Assembly (NCBI GenBank): GCA_944470555.2
Contig: OX104134.1
Coordinates: forward strand, 14,301,248-14,365,247
Reading direction: 5' to 3'
Source of the DNA: Heterobilharzia americana
Lineage: Eukaryota; Platyhelminthes; Trematoda; Strigeidida; Schistosomatidae
DNA: 64,000 nucleotides
The notes below the pieces were generated by a model. That model saw only the letters and a list, made by a program, of their open reading frames with translations. It was not told the origin of the DNA and did not search any database. Below, in pieces: positions 37,311 to 51,070 of the stretch (the first letter of the stretch is position 1; every line of letters begins with the position of its first letter). A program made the translations under genes and the position numbers.

Positions 37311-38600
37311 CCACTGCTTTCTGGTGTTGACGAATTACATGTTTATCGAAGATTTATTTTGCAGGAATTTCTATAAATCACACCTAATTTGAAGAAATTT
37401 CGGAGTTAAGTAAGTTTTAGTACATCTTTCCGAAGCACATATAAATAGTCAGAAAAATTCATGAAAACGCATGATTTTGTGGAAACTGTAAGGAGGCACA
37501 CAGAATAGGGAGAATGGGGAATAGTTGTCATATTTTTCCAGAGGTCCTACATTCTTTATCCCCAAAATTTACCCACATGCCCTGATTTCGGCCTTTAAAA
37601 CTGATACGTAATTCATATGTATTATGTTGCATGAGATAAAAATTATTATTACGATTAAGCAAACCAAAAAAAAAGTGAACTGCAATAATAATTGAAACTT
37701 GCTGTTTTTCAGGCAACAAAATATAATATATGAACGCGATCTGATTTTTTTGTCGATATGAAGATAATAATTCATCATTCCCTTTAGTATCATCCTTTGC
37801 TGTACTTACTTTGGTGACACATCAGTTTGCTAGCAAGAAAACTTTATGTTGTTTTTCCTGTCAGTAGGTGGGAACTAATATCAACTAGTTTATTCATGCC
37901 ATTGTAAACGGTGAGTACCAGCACATTTAGGAACACACATATATGACAATTAACATTTCCTGTTGATAGTGGGGAAAGGGTTCCAGCTACAATCAGTAAA
38001 ATGACCACCACCATACTGAACTGGACAGAAAATTATATGGTTAAGACGAAATATCCAACTTTATAATGTTGGATAGGAAGCACGTGGAAACCAAGACAAA
38101 AATTTTAACTGTTTGACGCAAAATCGCTGGTGGATCAGTAAAACTTTTTTCTGGTTAGCTTTGCACACTAACCTGTATTCGGAAACGTCAACAGCAGAAA
38201 GCTAAAACAGTTTTAAGACGTTCTTTTGCTTGCATAGTTTCAACATTTTGTCATTGTGAACGAATACAGGGAGTCGCACACAAGTCCTGAAGTTTTGAAT
38301 GAATAATGCGGTAGAAAAAGCTAACTTGAATAAATCCGATTTTGGTAAACACTGAAATTAGAGTGTTTAGTAACAAGTCCTGTCAAACATTGATTGTCTA
38401 AGAAGATCCATCAAAGAATTTAAAGTTTAAAATAAAGATCGAATGATGAAGTACACTCTAGCGACTAGTTTCACTAGTTGCCACAGATTTGGATGAGGAA
38501 TAAAATCCTCGCCCTAATTGCCAAAATGATATTGCTGCTTTTAAATATATTGTAGCAACAAGCATGTTTACGTTTGTGACACACTTACACATTCCATATT
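37311..38600. other. No gene recognised
   Basis: AT-rich DNA. A lone palindrome-like ACTAGTTTCACTAGT at 38464-38478 resembles the RTE 5' palindrome but has no RTE body beside it. Confidence 0.35.
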
Positions 38601-39480
38601 AGATTTGTTTATTGATACAGTGATACAGTATTATTTACTTGGTGACGTTTCGAGTATAAATTATTGCTCATAATCACATCAATGTAATCACACTACTTTC
38701 GACATTTGCTTTTTATGGTCCTGTCACCTCATGTTCTTTGCTTTCATTAGTAGTAAAATTTTCCATATCTCTGGCATAGGTATTGCATCATTTCCATTCG
38801 ATGAACCAAGATTCAGTAATCAGTCTCTCTCTCCACCTTATTATATCGTACTTAATTACAGTGGTTTTATCCTATCCTTTTGTATGGTTATATTAATGCA
38901 TCCATTGCAGTAGCTGAGATTTTTTCTAGATTATCGATCTTATTTGGGTCTATTATTCTACATTTAACTAAATTCTTATGTTCCGGTATTCTAATTGACC
39001 CCGACGGGATAGTTTGACCTATGTACTTGACCTCGCAGTCATTGCATGGAATTTGATAGATTAGATTATTCTGCTTAATTGTTCCTATCGAATCCTTAAG
39101 CCAGCTGACAAAGTTTATCCCTGAGTCAGTTTGTAGGTTTAAATACCACTGTAATTCAAGCTTTGTTGAGGATCATACGTAAAGTTTCTCGTGTACCTTC
39201 CTCATAGAGTAACACAATAGAGGCTATGAAATCCTTTCTACTTGTGTTGTCGTTATTGTTCATACTCGTGTTACTGTTATAATTTCTTTCTTGTATGTTT
39301 GTACGAATTTCTTAATAAACTTTAGAGGATAATTATAACTGTTAGTGGTTCTTTTATGTGCTTCAGTTCCTTGTTTAGGTCCCTGCACTGACGAGTCAGT
39401 TCTCTAGCTCTATTATTTAGACATCTGGCCAAACCTGCCTTAACTGACATCTGATGAGATGACTTCGATTGCAGGACAAA
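38600..39480 (-). pseudogene. Penelope-like retroelement, thumb and GIY-YIG region
   Basis: On the minus strand from about 39470 the thumb reads VWPDV/AGLARCLNNRARELTRQC and LNKELKHIKE. Then come IVLLYEEGTRETLRMILNKA (about 39200), VVFKPTN-stop-LRDKL, and the nuclease NNLIYQIPCNDCEVKYIGQT (about 39080-39020), where the GIY-YIG motif YQI...KYIGQT is essentially intact. The following part is short (RIPEHKNLVKCRIID) and ends at a stop near 38905, missing the C-terminal catalytic blocks. The 3' region (38600-38700) carries the terminal sequence family seen in the hairpins at 42381-42618 and 55805-56035. Stops in the thumb make it non-coding today. Confidence 0.72.
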
Positions 39481-39600
39481 CAGAAGGGCAGACGATGGTT
39501 TGGGTACTACCGTCCACAGAAAACCGACACATTCCTACAGATATCTAGACTTCAAGTCATCTCATCCAGTGTCAGTTAAGGCAGGTTTATAAGCCTGACT
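39481..39600 (+). pseudogene. Inverted Penelope thumb fragment
   Basis: The plus strand here reads TTVHRKPTHSYRYLDFKSSH then PVSVKAGL, the conserved YRKPT-HTDRYL-SSHP-SVKAGL block of Penelope RT. It faces the minus-strand element on its left, which begins with the same SVKAGL block, so the two form an inverted repeat (arms 39436-39471 and 39548-39590). Confidence 0.65.
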
Positions 39601-41112
39601 GTAATGAAAATTAGAAATTGCATCTTTCCCAGCATAATCTAATGAGCCTCAGTAATACAAATCTATCGTAGTTGCCTATACTTTATCTAAGGAAAATCAC
39701 TCCAAATCAAGTAGTTCGTGCACAACAGTTTACTTGGATGTAAGTGAAATGTATGATTAGACTTCATAGTTCCTGAAAACGTTTCATAGGAGGAAAATGC
39801 GATGACACAATATACGGCTAGAAGAGCAAGCATATGAATATACTGTTAGTAAACAAATGTGAAAGAGTAAGAAAGAAAGGAAAAATGTAATATGAAAGTG
39901 ACATAGATCCGAAAAAGTCTTTTGATAATAATTAGACCAGTAAAGCGAAGTAATATTGTTTGGTTCTGAAGAGAAACGAAGTATTTAAATTGTGTAGTCA
40001 GTCAATAATACCTAAGTTTCAATGTCTTCAGAAGTTAGAAAAGATTCCAGATGTCATTCAAAGTAGGGACATAGTTTCACTTGTTTATTTTTAGAAGCAT
40101 TTTGAATTGTTTTCAACCAATATGCAGTGAAGATTCTATTTTATCAAAGAATGAACTTGTCTGATGAATGGTTCTTTTTTAGTATAATCTAAAGCCATCT
40201 CTTAAATATCACTATCACTAATCATTATAAAAATACGGAATTACGTTCTTTTGGACATGAAAAAGATCTTATCTGTTTGGTTTTGTTTTTCCTGCTGCTA
40301 GGTCAATGACGTAGCATACCCAATGTCATTCGATTACTACTTGGATAACCTTATTTTTAGTCAATAAAGCAAATAATTTAAACGTTTGTCAGATAATCCG
40401 TCTTCATTTTTTTTCTGCTATGGATCGACTCCATTTGCAATAGTCTGTTTGTTGACTCATTGTGTAACCTATAGGCACTTACAAAGTTATCTTTCAACTG
40501 GTAAATAAAAGAATAAAAAAAAGCCTGAGTACTTGCATTTTAACAAGAAGTTGAATTAAACGTTAGTGAAAAATTATTTAGTTCCGTGTTAACACATACT
40601 TCGTCGACATGGTTAGAAATAATTTCGTCTAAGCAATATCTAGCGAAAAATCATTAATACTGTATTATAGAGACTCATCACACATAGAAAAAATAAACCT
40701 AAGACTCAATCATCGAAAATGCTTACCTGCTATCTGAAAAGGGCCACTATTCTCCATTATACCTGAGTATGAACTGTTGAGTCAAACAGACGAAAAGTTG
40801 CCGCTAAGTAGATCAGGTCGCAAATAGCTTCTTGCAGCAAAAATAAACCATCATGAAAATCACAATCACAGATTAAACCACACTGACTCAGTTAGAAATG
40901 TTGCTAACAAGCTGTTCATTATGCATACAGTTCAGTAATATTGAGGAATTTGCGTATTTAGAATAGTTAAGTAATAACAGCTTTCCCAGTACATTCCGTC
41001 TTAAGAGCTTCGGTTTCCAACGTGACACCCTAATTTTTAAGAATGAAGTTATGTTTTGTTGATATGTAGCTTATAGAATGAAGCCTGAATTCACTGTTAT
41101 ATTTAAGTTGGT
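39601..41112. other. No gene recognised
   Basis: AT-rich, stop-dense on both strands; no motif, exon or tandem repeat that I can support. Confidence 0.4.
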
Positions 41113-41345
41113 ATTCATCATGAACTGATATTAGTTGGAGGGACATTGGAAATCTGGAAACACTGGATAGCTGTTTCGTCTCAGTGTGTGACCACCCAAC
41201 AGTTCTCACCTATGACCCCACCGCGCCAGGGATCGAGCCTAGAACCTTTGTGTTCCGTGGCCAGCACGTTACCATTGAGCCATTGGGTCAGAATCCAATG
41301 GTACGCATTTCCAACTCCTGTCGGTTCATAACACAGCACTACCGC
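41113..41345 (-). repeat. tRNA-derived SINE (SM-alpha type)
   Basis: On the minus strand a pol III A box TGGCTCAATGG (41272-41282) is followed 32 bases later by a B box GGCTCGATCCC (41229-41239), the spacing of tRNA-derived SINEs. The distal part contains GACGAAACAGCTATCCAG (41163-41180), the 3' half of the hammerhead motif found in schistosome SM-alpha elements; the 5' half of the ribozyme core is missing here. The 61-90 codon readings on the plus strand through this region are not genes. Confidence 0.6.
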
Positions 41346-41499
41346 CACCCACTGTCATCGTTGAGTATTTGTCCTCATGGCCACCTGGTCTGCCCCCCTG
41401 GTCACGACTTCTCAGTAGAACTACGGGAATCATTTATTGAAACTAGTCACCAATGAGCACCAGTTCAATTGAACTTGGAGGGTTTGAGGGAATTTAGAA

Positions 41500-41620
41500 A
41501 TTTTTCAAGTTGTTATTCATCATAAACTGAACAGTCCCATACTAGAACGAAACAGATGTCCAGTGCTCCCAGATTTCCAATGTTCCTCTAACCGATGTCG
41601 GTCCATGATGAATACCATCT
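41500..41620 (+). repeat. Inverted SINE fragment with hammerhead-like core
   Basis: This is an inverted match to 41113-41180 (shared ATTCATCATG, GAACATTGGAAATCTG, CTGTTTCGT on the opposite strand; arms 41113-41180 and 41546-41613). On the plus strand CTGAACA (41527-41533), a small stem-loop GTCCCATACTAGAAC and GAAAC (41549-41553) fall in the order of a hammerhead core, CTGAUGA-stem II-GAAA, followed by GTC at 41558-41560 where cleavage would occur. The core has CTGAACA instead of CTGATGA, so activity is doubtful. Confidence 0.5.
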
Positions 41621-42365
41621 TGAAAAAACTCTAGATCCCCACAAACCCCCGAACTCACTCAGTTATGCCTATTGTCTAAAGCCGTCCACTACTCAGAACA
41701 GCACACCGAAAGGATGAGGTACAATGTTATGTTAATGGTGTTACCGACTCTGCTAACAGAGTAAGATAAGCACTTGAAACCCGATGAGGTAACACAGGTT
41801 GCTGTCTGTTGACTTGCTGACAGACTGTAAACAGCTGAACTAGTTCAACAGTTGAAGGTCATTTGCTATTAGTAATGTTACAGTTCTCAAGAAACGTGGC
41901 AGTGACAGGCAACACTACAGTAAACTAGTTTTGGAAAATATTTCACACCGAATTAGATGAACTCCTTATATTGTTAAGTCTTTGACGTTAAAGCTTGGAG
42001 ATCTCTTTCGTTGATTGACATATGAGTTCCTGTGCGGATGCCTCAATGTTGCCTGTATTTTTAAATTTGGTATTAATCATAGATAGCAGCTAGCAGTGGA
42101 ATCCAGGACGCAGGTTCATCCTAGTTTGGACTCATCAGCTAAATCTATCTGCTTCTAAGTAACCGATATTGCAAAAAGTCAACTTTGTGAATTGTCCGTG
42201 AAACAATAATCTTTTTGATTGCTGTTTATCACCTGACAAGTCAACCATGGCTCTATGGTAGTTAGCAAAACGCAGCAGTAGAGTTGATTGCGTAATACTC
42301 AAACTAATTCACAGAATATAAACAACATCAAGCGCAACTAAATTATTATTTCTTCAACTTCCTGC
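41621..42365. other. No gene recognised
   Basis: Ordinary AT-rich sequence with no open reading above 60 codons and no repeats noticed. Confidence 0.4.
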
Positions 42366-42633
42366 TAAGATTTTTCTTCCATATTTGATTTGTTTATTTG
42401 ATATATAGCGCACAGTGATACAGTATTATTTACTTGATTACGTTTCGAGGATAAATTATTGCTCATAATCATACCAATGTGATTATGATTATGAGCAATA
42501 ATTTATGCTCGAAACGTAATCAAGTAAATAATACTGTATCACTGTGCGCTATATATCAAATAAACAAATCTAATATGGAATTACATTCTATCACACTGTC
42601 CAAGTTTTACACTTATATTAAGATTTTTCTTCC
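42366..42633 (+). mobile_element. Hairpin-shaped Penelope-derived insertion with 15-bp target duplication
   Basis: A 238-bp insert (42381-42618) is bracketed by identical 15-bp copies of TAAGATTTTTCTTCC (42366-42380 and 42619-42633). The insert is an inverted repeat: the left arm (about 42381-42473) is the reverse complement of the right arm (about 42481-42576), with a centre of about 7-8 bases. The arms match the 3' end of the Penelope-like element at 38600-38700. The right arm is in sense orientation and continues as a single-copy tail to 42618. Inverted terminal copies are typical of Penelope insertions. Confidence 0.75.
42486..42520 (+). ncRNA. Hammerhead-like motif in Penelope terminal sequence
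   Basis: GTGATTAT is followed by a stem GAGC...GCTC with a 10-base loop, and then GAAACG. This is the order CUGAUGA-stem II-GAAA of hammerhead ribozymes, which are known in Penelope terminal repeats. The invariant G8 position reads T and an extra base precedes the stem, so it is a degenerate candidate. Mirror copies lie at 42440-42473 and 38645-38680 on the minus strand. Confidence 0.35.
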
Positions 42634-43608
42634 TCATGTCTACTTCAAAAGTTCATCACAAATCGTGACATTACGTCGTTCACTTCCTCTATTTTTACTA
42701 ATCACCTTTTGTGACTACTTTGAATGACACACCAAAGTAACAAGATCAAGAGAAAAAATCGGCTGATGTACATTTTAGATCAATAAACAGAAGGACTTGG
42801 CACTAAATGTTTAGAAATCCCACATTGTTTTATTTGTATCAGGCCTTTAGAATGCTGATATGAACAAAAATACGTGCGTAGCACATTTCAGTCCATTGAC
42901 ATCTTTGGATACGCTAAAAACTCTAATCCAATACTTTGGTGTTTTCTTATGTATGGAATCATGACAATCAAAAAGATTACACCCTAATCTTGTGAGCCTT
43001 AAACATCAAATAAGAACTTCACACCTAATAATTTCAAAGTTGAGTTGTGGAATACACTACCATTAATCATCTAAACTCAAGTGTCAAATTTAACAGACAC
43101 GGATGAGGAAAATGCGGCTATGAATTCAATTTAAGCGATAAAATATCGTACTGCCCGTATAATTTATATTTCCACTAATTCATACATATGAGCATAAAGT
43201 ATCAGTAGGTGTTAAAATTTTGGGAAGGCAAACTCATTCACTTTGAATCATTTTGGCATAACCACATAAACATCTTCTTCTATAAACCATTAAATTAGGA
43301 ATATCCGTTAAGTTACGGAATGATGCATGCATTAAAAATACTCGTTTACAAGTAGGAGAGTGACTGTTTATAGAAGGTGTTTACTGCACCTGAATGTACC
43401 TGAAGACAAGGAAAAATTCATCGAATTTGACATAAATAATTTATTCATATACCGAGAAACTAAGATCTGCTTCAAGTTAGAAAAGAAAGACGAGTCGGAA
43501 TAATTTGGGAAAAGAACCTTTCAGTACGTTCATAATTCCTGTTGTGACATCGAAAAAAAGAAGAGGACTATTTTCAACGAATGTATTCACCAGTTGTACA
43601 TTCGAAAA
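42634..43608. other. No gene recognised
   Basis: AT-rich spacer with no supportable reading. Confidence 0.4.
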
Positions 43609-43625
43609 TAATTATTATATTATTA

Positions 43626-45433
<1,808 letters not shown>

Positions 45434-45948
45434 GTGTGTTTATGTCTTCCTAGATAGTGACCTGGTTATTTGATACAATGTTGTCAGGTCTCTCTTACCT
45501 GCAGCCTGTTCTGCTTCACTTGCCAGTGTGTCGTGGAAGTGTCTTTTGTCTTTCCGTGCACTCTTCTTCACTTCTTTGTCCAGTGTGGCGTTTTATACAT
45601 TGTACTCAGTTCCTCCTCTCTTTGAGCATCCTTGCACTGCACTGGTTCATATTCTGCTTCACCATCACCATCCTCCTCTCCCTCCTCTATCAGCTTCCAT
45701 GTGTCCATTGAGATCCATTCCTTGTCTTCTTTCTTCCTCCTTCCTAATACGGTTATGCAGGTTTCTTTCCACATCTCTTTCAAAGACTTCCAGTGTTCAT
45801 CCACACAGGTTTCTTCAGGGATGTTCCTCGAAATCTCCCGTGTTGTCTTGATGGCTGACCGGTGTGAAGATGTCCCTTGTAGTTTCGTCCTTCAGTTTCC
45901 GGTTGTTGTACTTGAACTGAGGTCTATCACCAACTTCCTTGAAGGCTT

Positions 45949-46823
45949 TCAACTTGATTTCGAAGGTGGGTTCTTTGCACTAGATAGTGAATTGTGTGAA
46001 CCTACATCTGTTCCTCTTCTTGACCTTGTGTCAAGTAGGCTGCATCTCCATTTTCTTGAGATTGAGATAAGGTCGATTTGATTTTTAGTGTGTCCTGGTG
46101 TCTGGTGAAATCCATGTCGCTCTGTGGATATCCTTGTGCTTGAACACACTGCCTCGCCTTCATTCACCAAATCGTTGAATGCACAGAATTCTGCAAACAA
46201 TTCTCCATTCTCGTTCATCACCTCACCGAGTGCTTCTCTACCCATGGTCAGTTCTCTTCCTGTGTTGTGTGCTTCCAGTTTGGCATTCATGTCGCCCCAC
46301 CCATTAGAATTTTGATGTCGCCAACTGTGGTGAGGTCTTGTCCAGTGCTGATTGCGGCTTTCTGTAGAATTCCTCCTTCTTCTCTTCATCTGCATTATTT
46401 GTAGGTGCATAGTGTAGCATTGTATGATTGTGACTTTCCGTCCTTTTGTGTTGAACCTTGCTGCCATGATCCTGATCCTGAAGGAGGAGATTGATGCTTA
46501 CTGCTTGAGAGCCTTTGATGCTGTTGGGGACATCTTGATAGCCACTCAATAACTCAGTGTGTTCGTGGTTGTCATTTGGGTGACAATATCGGAGAAGATT
46601 ATTGACTCTCCATTTGACAGTTTGGAGAGTCCACTTCCATTCCATCTGCATATCCCTTGCAGATTCCTAGCACTTCAATACTATAGCTTGTCATCTCTTT
46701 GGCAATCTGGGCTGCCTTTCTGGGTTCAAACATCGTGCGGACATTCCATGTCCTCACTCTTACTTTTGCTTTGATCGAGAAAAGAGAATTGGTTTCGCGA
46801 AGACTTTCACCAACCGGCGTCAT
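45949..46823 (-). pseudogene. Copy E endonuclease, broken
   Basis: From 46823: MTPVGESLRETNSLF, VRTWNVRTMFEPRKAAQ, YSIEVLGICKGYADG and a stop at 46599. Next come HPNDNHEHTELLSGY in a second frame and AARFNTKGRKVTIIQCY (46467) in a third, running 172 codons to 45949. A six-base duplication (GATCAG next to GATCAT, about 46467-46482) distinguishes A, E and F from B, C and D. Confidence 0.75.
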
Positions 46824-47000
46824 TTCGTCTCCCCGATATCAGCGAGGAATAAGTTTGTTGTTATTTTTTATATTTTGTTTGTGCTTTGAAGTTTCTTTAG
46901 CGGTTGGGTTTGTTTTGCGGTGTATGGTTGCTAGTCCTTTGCCCAACGTTCCGTCTTTATTCGGGTTTAAGGGCGGCTAGTAACTAGTGAACTAGTTAAC

Positions 47001-50000
47001 GGATCAATGTGTTATTCTTATAGGCGGTCGATTATAAAAAGATTTGATAATCTTGTTTTGGTTCCACGATTTAGTCATCATCTAGCAGCAGTATAATTAT
47101 AACCACCATTGTTGTTGCTTCAGTACCTGGTTAGTCAAGTTAAATCCTCTTTACAGATAAGTCTTTGAATATCATATATAATGTATATGTTTTGTTAAAA
47201 TCGAAACATTTATTATCTAGTGGTAATGAAACGAGTGGACGTTTGGTATTGTACATTATTCGCATTCTTTATTTGACGTGAACAGTATAAGCGATTATTT
47301 ATTTGTTGGCGCTTTATTTTTAATGATAATTATCTGGTTGCGATTTTTGGATTGTATTGCATTGTGAATACATTCTCCATTATCTTCATCTGCATCTTCT
47401 GCTTTTACTTTATTTGACACTGGTGCATAGGGCACTAAGTGCATAGGCCCTAAGAAAATGTGAAGGCATTCGGGCTACCAAATACATACTTTGGGTCACT
47501 CACGCCTCATTAACAAGACAAGTAACTAACAGCTTTAATGAATAACTTGATAAATAACTAGCTGTTGACACTGAATGTATACATTTTCACAGTAAGAAAG
47601 ATCAGCTGAATTTTCAAAGGATGTTCATGTTTTAAATGATGTGCCTTTAAAACAAACCTAGAAACTTTCTGTTTCTTGATAATTAATCTATTCGAGGAGT
47701 TGAGATTACAAGACAATTACTCATTTCAGAAATCTAAGTTGCACTTAGTATCACTTATCTTGATTTTTACAAAAACTGTACCAAAAGTGGACCCATTGAT
47801 TAAAGTTTTACGAAAGTACAGTCCCAATAGATGTATTATATTATTAATGTTTATTCACAAGAACGTATCTATAAATTTTCTTCGCTCAGAGTTGACGCGA
47901 GTGATTTTATGAGTGTTATGATTAATTTCATGCTATATAAGCAAGAAAAATGTAGCATGAAACAAAAAAGTATATTTATCTTGCTAAAATAGTCATTCGT
48001 AAGGTAATTTCCCTTGATTTCCGACAGTCTACGTAATCCAGTTTCTCAAGATGGTTTTTTCGTTTGTGGGTAGAGAGAGCCTCATGCTAGCCCACTTTTT
48101 GTCTAAAAATGTATCACATTTAACGGTGCACTTACTGGGATCGATTAGAAATAAATTTGAAGTATTGTTTTGTTTAACTATGTATACGCAGTGAGGCAAA
48201 CATAATGAAGGTCATATGTCTCAAAATAGAAATAATTTTGTGAATCAATTTTTGAATATAACAGCTGAATGCAGTAGCGCAACACAAATGCATGACGTTT
48301 AGCACTTATCATTGTAGACTTTCCAGTCAAAAGTACTGATGAAGACATTCACTTCCTTCCTATACCAACTATATTGATGACTGACAGTTATATTTCCTAG
48401 TTTTCGCGGTGTCAGTATTACATTTACTAGCTCATCCCACTATTCACCAGTCTAACAGATTAAAAACAGCATATTCTACGTCTACAAATTAATAATATTT
48501 GCGAAAATTTCTACATATTTAAAAATGTTTTATTCATAGATTCAACTTGTGTACAACACATTTTCGACAACTGCCCAAGTAATGTACATTTGTAGGTGGA
48601 AACAAGTGAAGTTTTCACTTGTAATTTGAGCTTTCAGAATACATCTCATAATAATTAGGACAGATGTTTTGTACATAGTAATATAAATATAATCTTGAGA
48701 TGTTTGTAGATACGTAGAAAAAGATGAAGAACTGCAACGTCACAGGTTAAGAAAGGAAACGGTCAATTGGAAAACCTGTGTAGTCAGGGGTACACAATCA
48801 TGGCAAACTGCCCATCACCTCCAGCTTCGTTAGAACAGGCTATCAAGTCACTAAAGGAGAAATCTTGATTACTCACTTCATATCGCAGTCATACCCTATG
48901 ATATTTTCTAGGAAGACAGTGAAAGTTTCACAATCAAGCCATCTAGCTCAGAGAATGCAACAGCTCATGTGCGGCTACCTCAGCATGAAGAAAAACTACT
49001 CAACTCCTATAGAACACCAGTGCGCGTTATATAAAATACTTGAATTAACTCATTATTTCAGTTTCTTTCTGGAAGCCTAGTGATTCCTTCGAGATCCATT
49101 TCATTTATTTGACCTCAATTCATATATTAAAGGCAATTGGTGATAGTGCTTTCTGACACATTTTCGAAAAGTGTATTTTTCATATTCTACTATCCTTTTT
49201 AATAACTACATTTCAGTATTATATTTTCATGGCTGACAGATGATTACATATAGAGTAAAACGAGAGTATTGTCTAGATAGACTGGTTTCTAAAAAAGTGC
49301 AAGCTTATATTTTTCGGATGAATACGGCGCTGTCACGGTTTTGAAAAGCAGCAAATCTTTGCAAGATATTTTTGGGCTAATCTCCATAGAATAAACTTCA
49401 ACCTTTTTAAACTGACTGGGAAAGTTTATCCCTAAAGATACGAATAGTTCGTTGTTTCCCCAGCTTTTTAATTCTTATCGTGGATGCTTCAAACTAGCCT
49501 CGGTGGAATTTTTAGCCTTTCCTTCCTATCTTCATGAAGTTATGCTAATTACGTCACCAAGCTTGGCAACAAAACATCCGTGACAAAATGTCAAAGATCA
49601 GAGGAAACTAAGCCACTGTAAACTCATTAGGTGTAACGAGGGTATTATAACCAGTAAGTCAATTATCGCAGTTTGGAGGAATTAGATAAATAGTTTTTTT
49701 TACCATAGACGACACCAATGAACCTGATAATCATGCCGCATCAACATTTATAAAATAAAATGAACAGCTGAAGACTGATCTATTGAGACAATTATTCTGA
49801 GTGACCACTTAATCTCTGCATTCATTTCCATCTAGTCTTAAATTAACCTACTTCTCCTTAAAGATTCTGTGGTGAGTTTCTCAAAGGATTTCGAGTGCTA
49901 AGTCTGTTTTGAAAGCCATAATAGTAATTTGTATTAAATAAATTTTGCTGTTGTATTGTTGTTATTGTATTTTTGATTGTTCCTGATTATAGTTTTGCAA

Positions 50001-50584
50001 AGTGTTTAGAGGAACTAAAAGTGAGTTTATTTTCTGTGACTGAAATAAATCTTTGTTTACCAACATGAGCAATGAGATTACGTCAGTTCAAACTGTCTTG
50101 GTTTCCTGGATATACAATTATTTTAGGCCTGAAAGCTCCTTAATATTATAAGCAGCTGTAATAAATAATCAGCAACTTTACCGAAACGTTAACGTTACGT
50201 TGAAGTCATTGAACCTTGGGAACTGTTGAGACCCAGAAAGGAATTTTTAGTAATATAGTAGCCGATATATATGCTATGTACACATAATAACAGGATAGGA
50301 TGCAAGTAAATATATGTGAAGCATGAGAAATGACATGAACTTATTCATCCAGGAGTGTCATATTTTCTCTGGAAACTACATTTTTTCATTTATAATAAAT
50401 GTGGTAAACGAATCGTGTTTTGATTTCCAAAGGTCAAATTTTGGGGAAATGTAGAACAATCTTGTTGCCTAATGTAAGTGAAAAGCTGGTCAGGAAGCGT
50501 TAGTGTTTCCTATCATCTAGCTAATACTTCTCACTTAAATTAATTTTAGGTAGTAAACTTTGCTGTAGATATCTCATGCAAAAG
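47001..50584. other. No gene recognised
   Basis: About 3.6 kb of AT-rich, largely single-copy-looking DNA. Readings at 47676-47912 and 48865-49080 have no motif. No transposon remnants could be supported. Confidence 0.35.
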
Positions 50585-50708
50585 ATGTTTAGTTTTAGTG
50601 CAACTTCGAAATCATGTTTACTGCAAAATAGGTCGGGGTCTCAAGGTCACCAGGAACCTTTGCAAATGGATAACAGGAAGAGAAAAAATCCAGTTAAGGT
50701 GTTCACTG
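50585..50708 (+). CDS. Possible first coding exon, function unknown
   Basis: An ATG at 50585 opens a reading MFSFSATSKSCLLQNRSGSQ... that is Ser/Gln-rich, then basic (NRKRKNPVKVFTG), and runs straight into a good splice donor, G|GTGAGT, at 50709. The basic K-R-K-x-P cluster is the kind found near N-termini of nuclear proteins, but I cannot name a family. No downstream exon was identified before RTE copy F. It could be chance. Confidence 0.25.
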
Positions 50709-51034
50709 GTGAGTGCCTGACATTACTGTTTTATTAATATCACTCTGTATCCGAATTCGACTGTATTTAAAATCGCAACATACTGTTGAGTTATAAGCAA
50801 TAAAGAAATAAAATCAAGGAATCTCTGGTTTCTAATAGAATGAAGTTATAGGCAGGTATTTTAGTAATAACGTATTCAAGCAGAAAAGCAATTACCAATA
50901 CAAAGTAAACAATATGAGATAAAATTATTGCTTTAGAATCTAGCTGCACTAATAAAAGTAGTGATACTGTTGTTCTAGTTCCGCGTGAAGAAAAGAGGTG
51001 TGATCGGGGTAGATAGACAAGCATATTTTTACGC

Positions 51035-51070
<36 letters not shown>

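Noticed and set aside
38464..38478. ACTAGT palindrome as the 5' end of an eighth RTE copy
   Set aside because: No family sequence follows on either side; a short palindrome can arise by chance.
41146..41456. Plus-strand readings of 61 and 90 codons as genes
   Set aside because: They run through the tRNA-like SINE in antisense and have no domain.
45632..46081. 149-codon plus-strand reading conserved in copies B, D, E and F as a possible antisense gene
   Set aside because: It is antisense to the RTE linker, which is itself well preserved. Serine/proline richness reflects the complement of Glu/Lys-rich codons. Conservation comes from recent copy number.
48865..49080. 71-codon reading as a small protein gene
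   Set aside because: No splice context, no motif, and ordinary length for open readings in this DNA.
51035..51068. (TAA)n run as the tail of another RTE copy
   Set aside because: The sequence to its left has no RTE 3' end.
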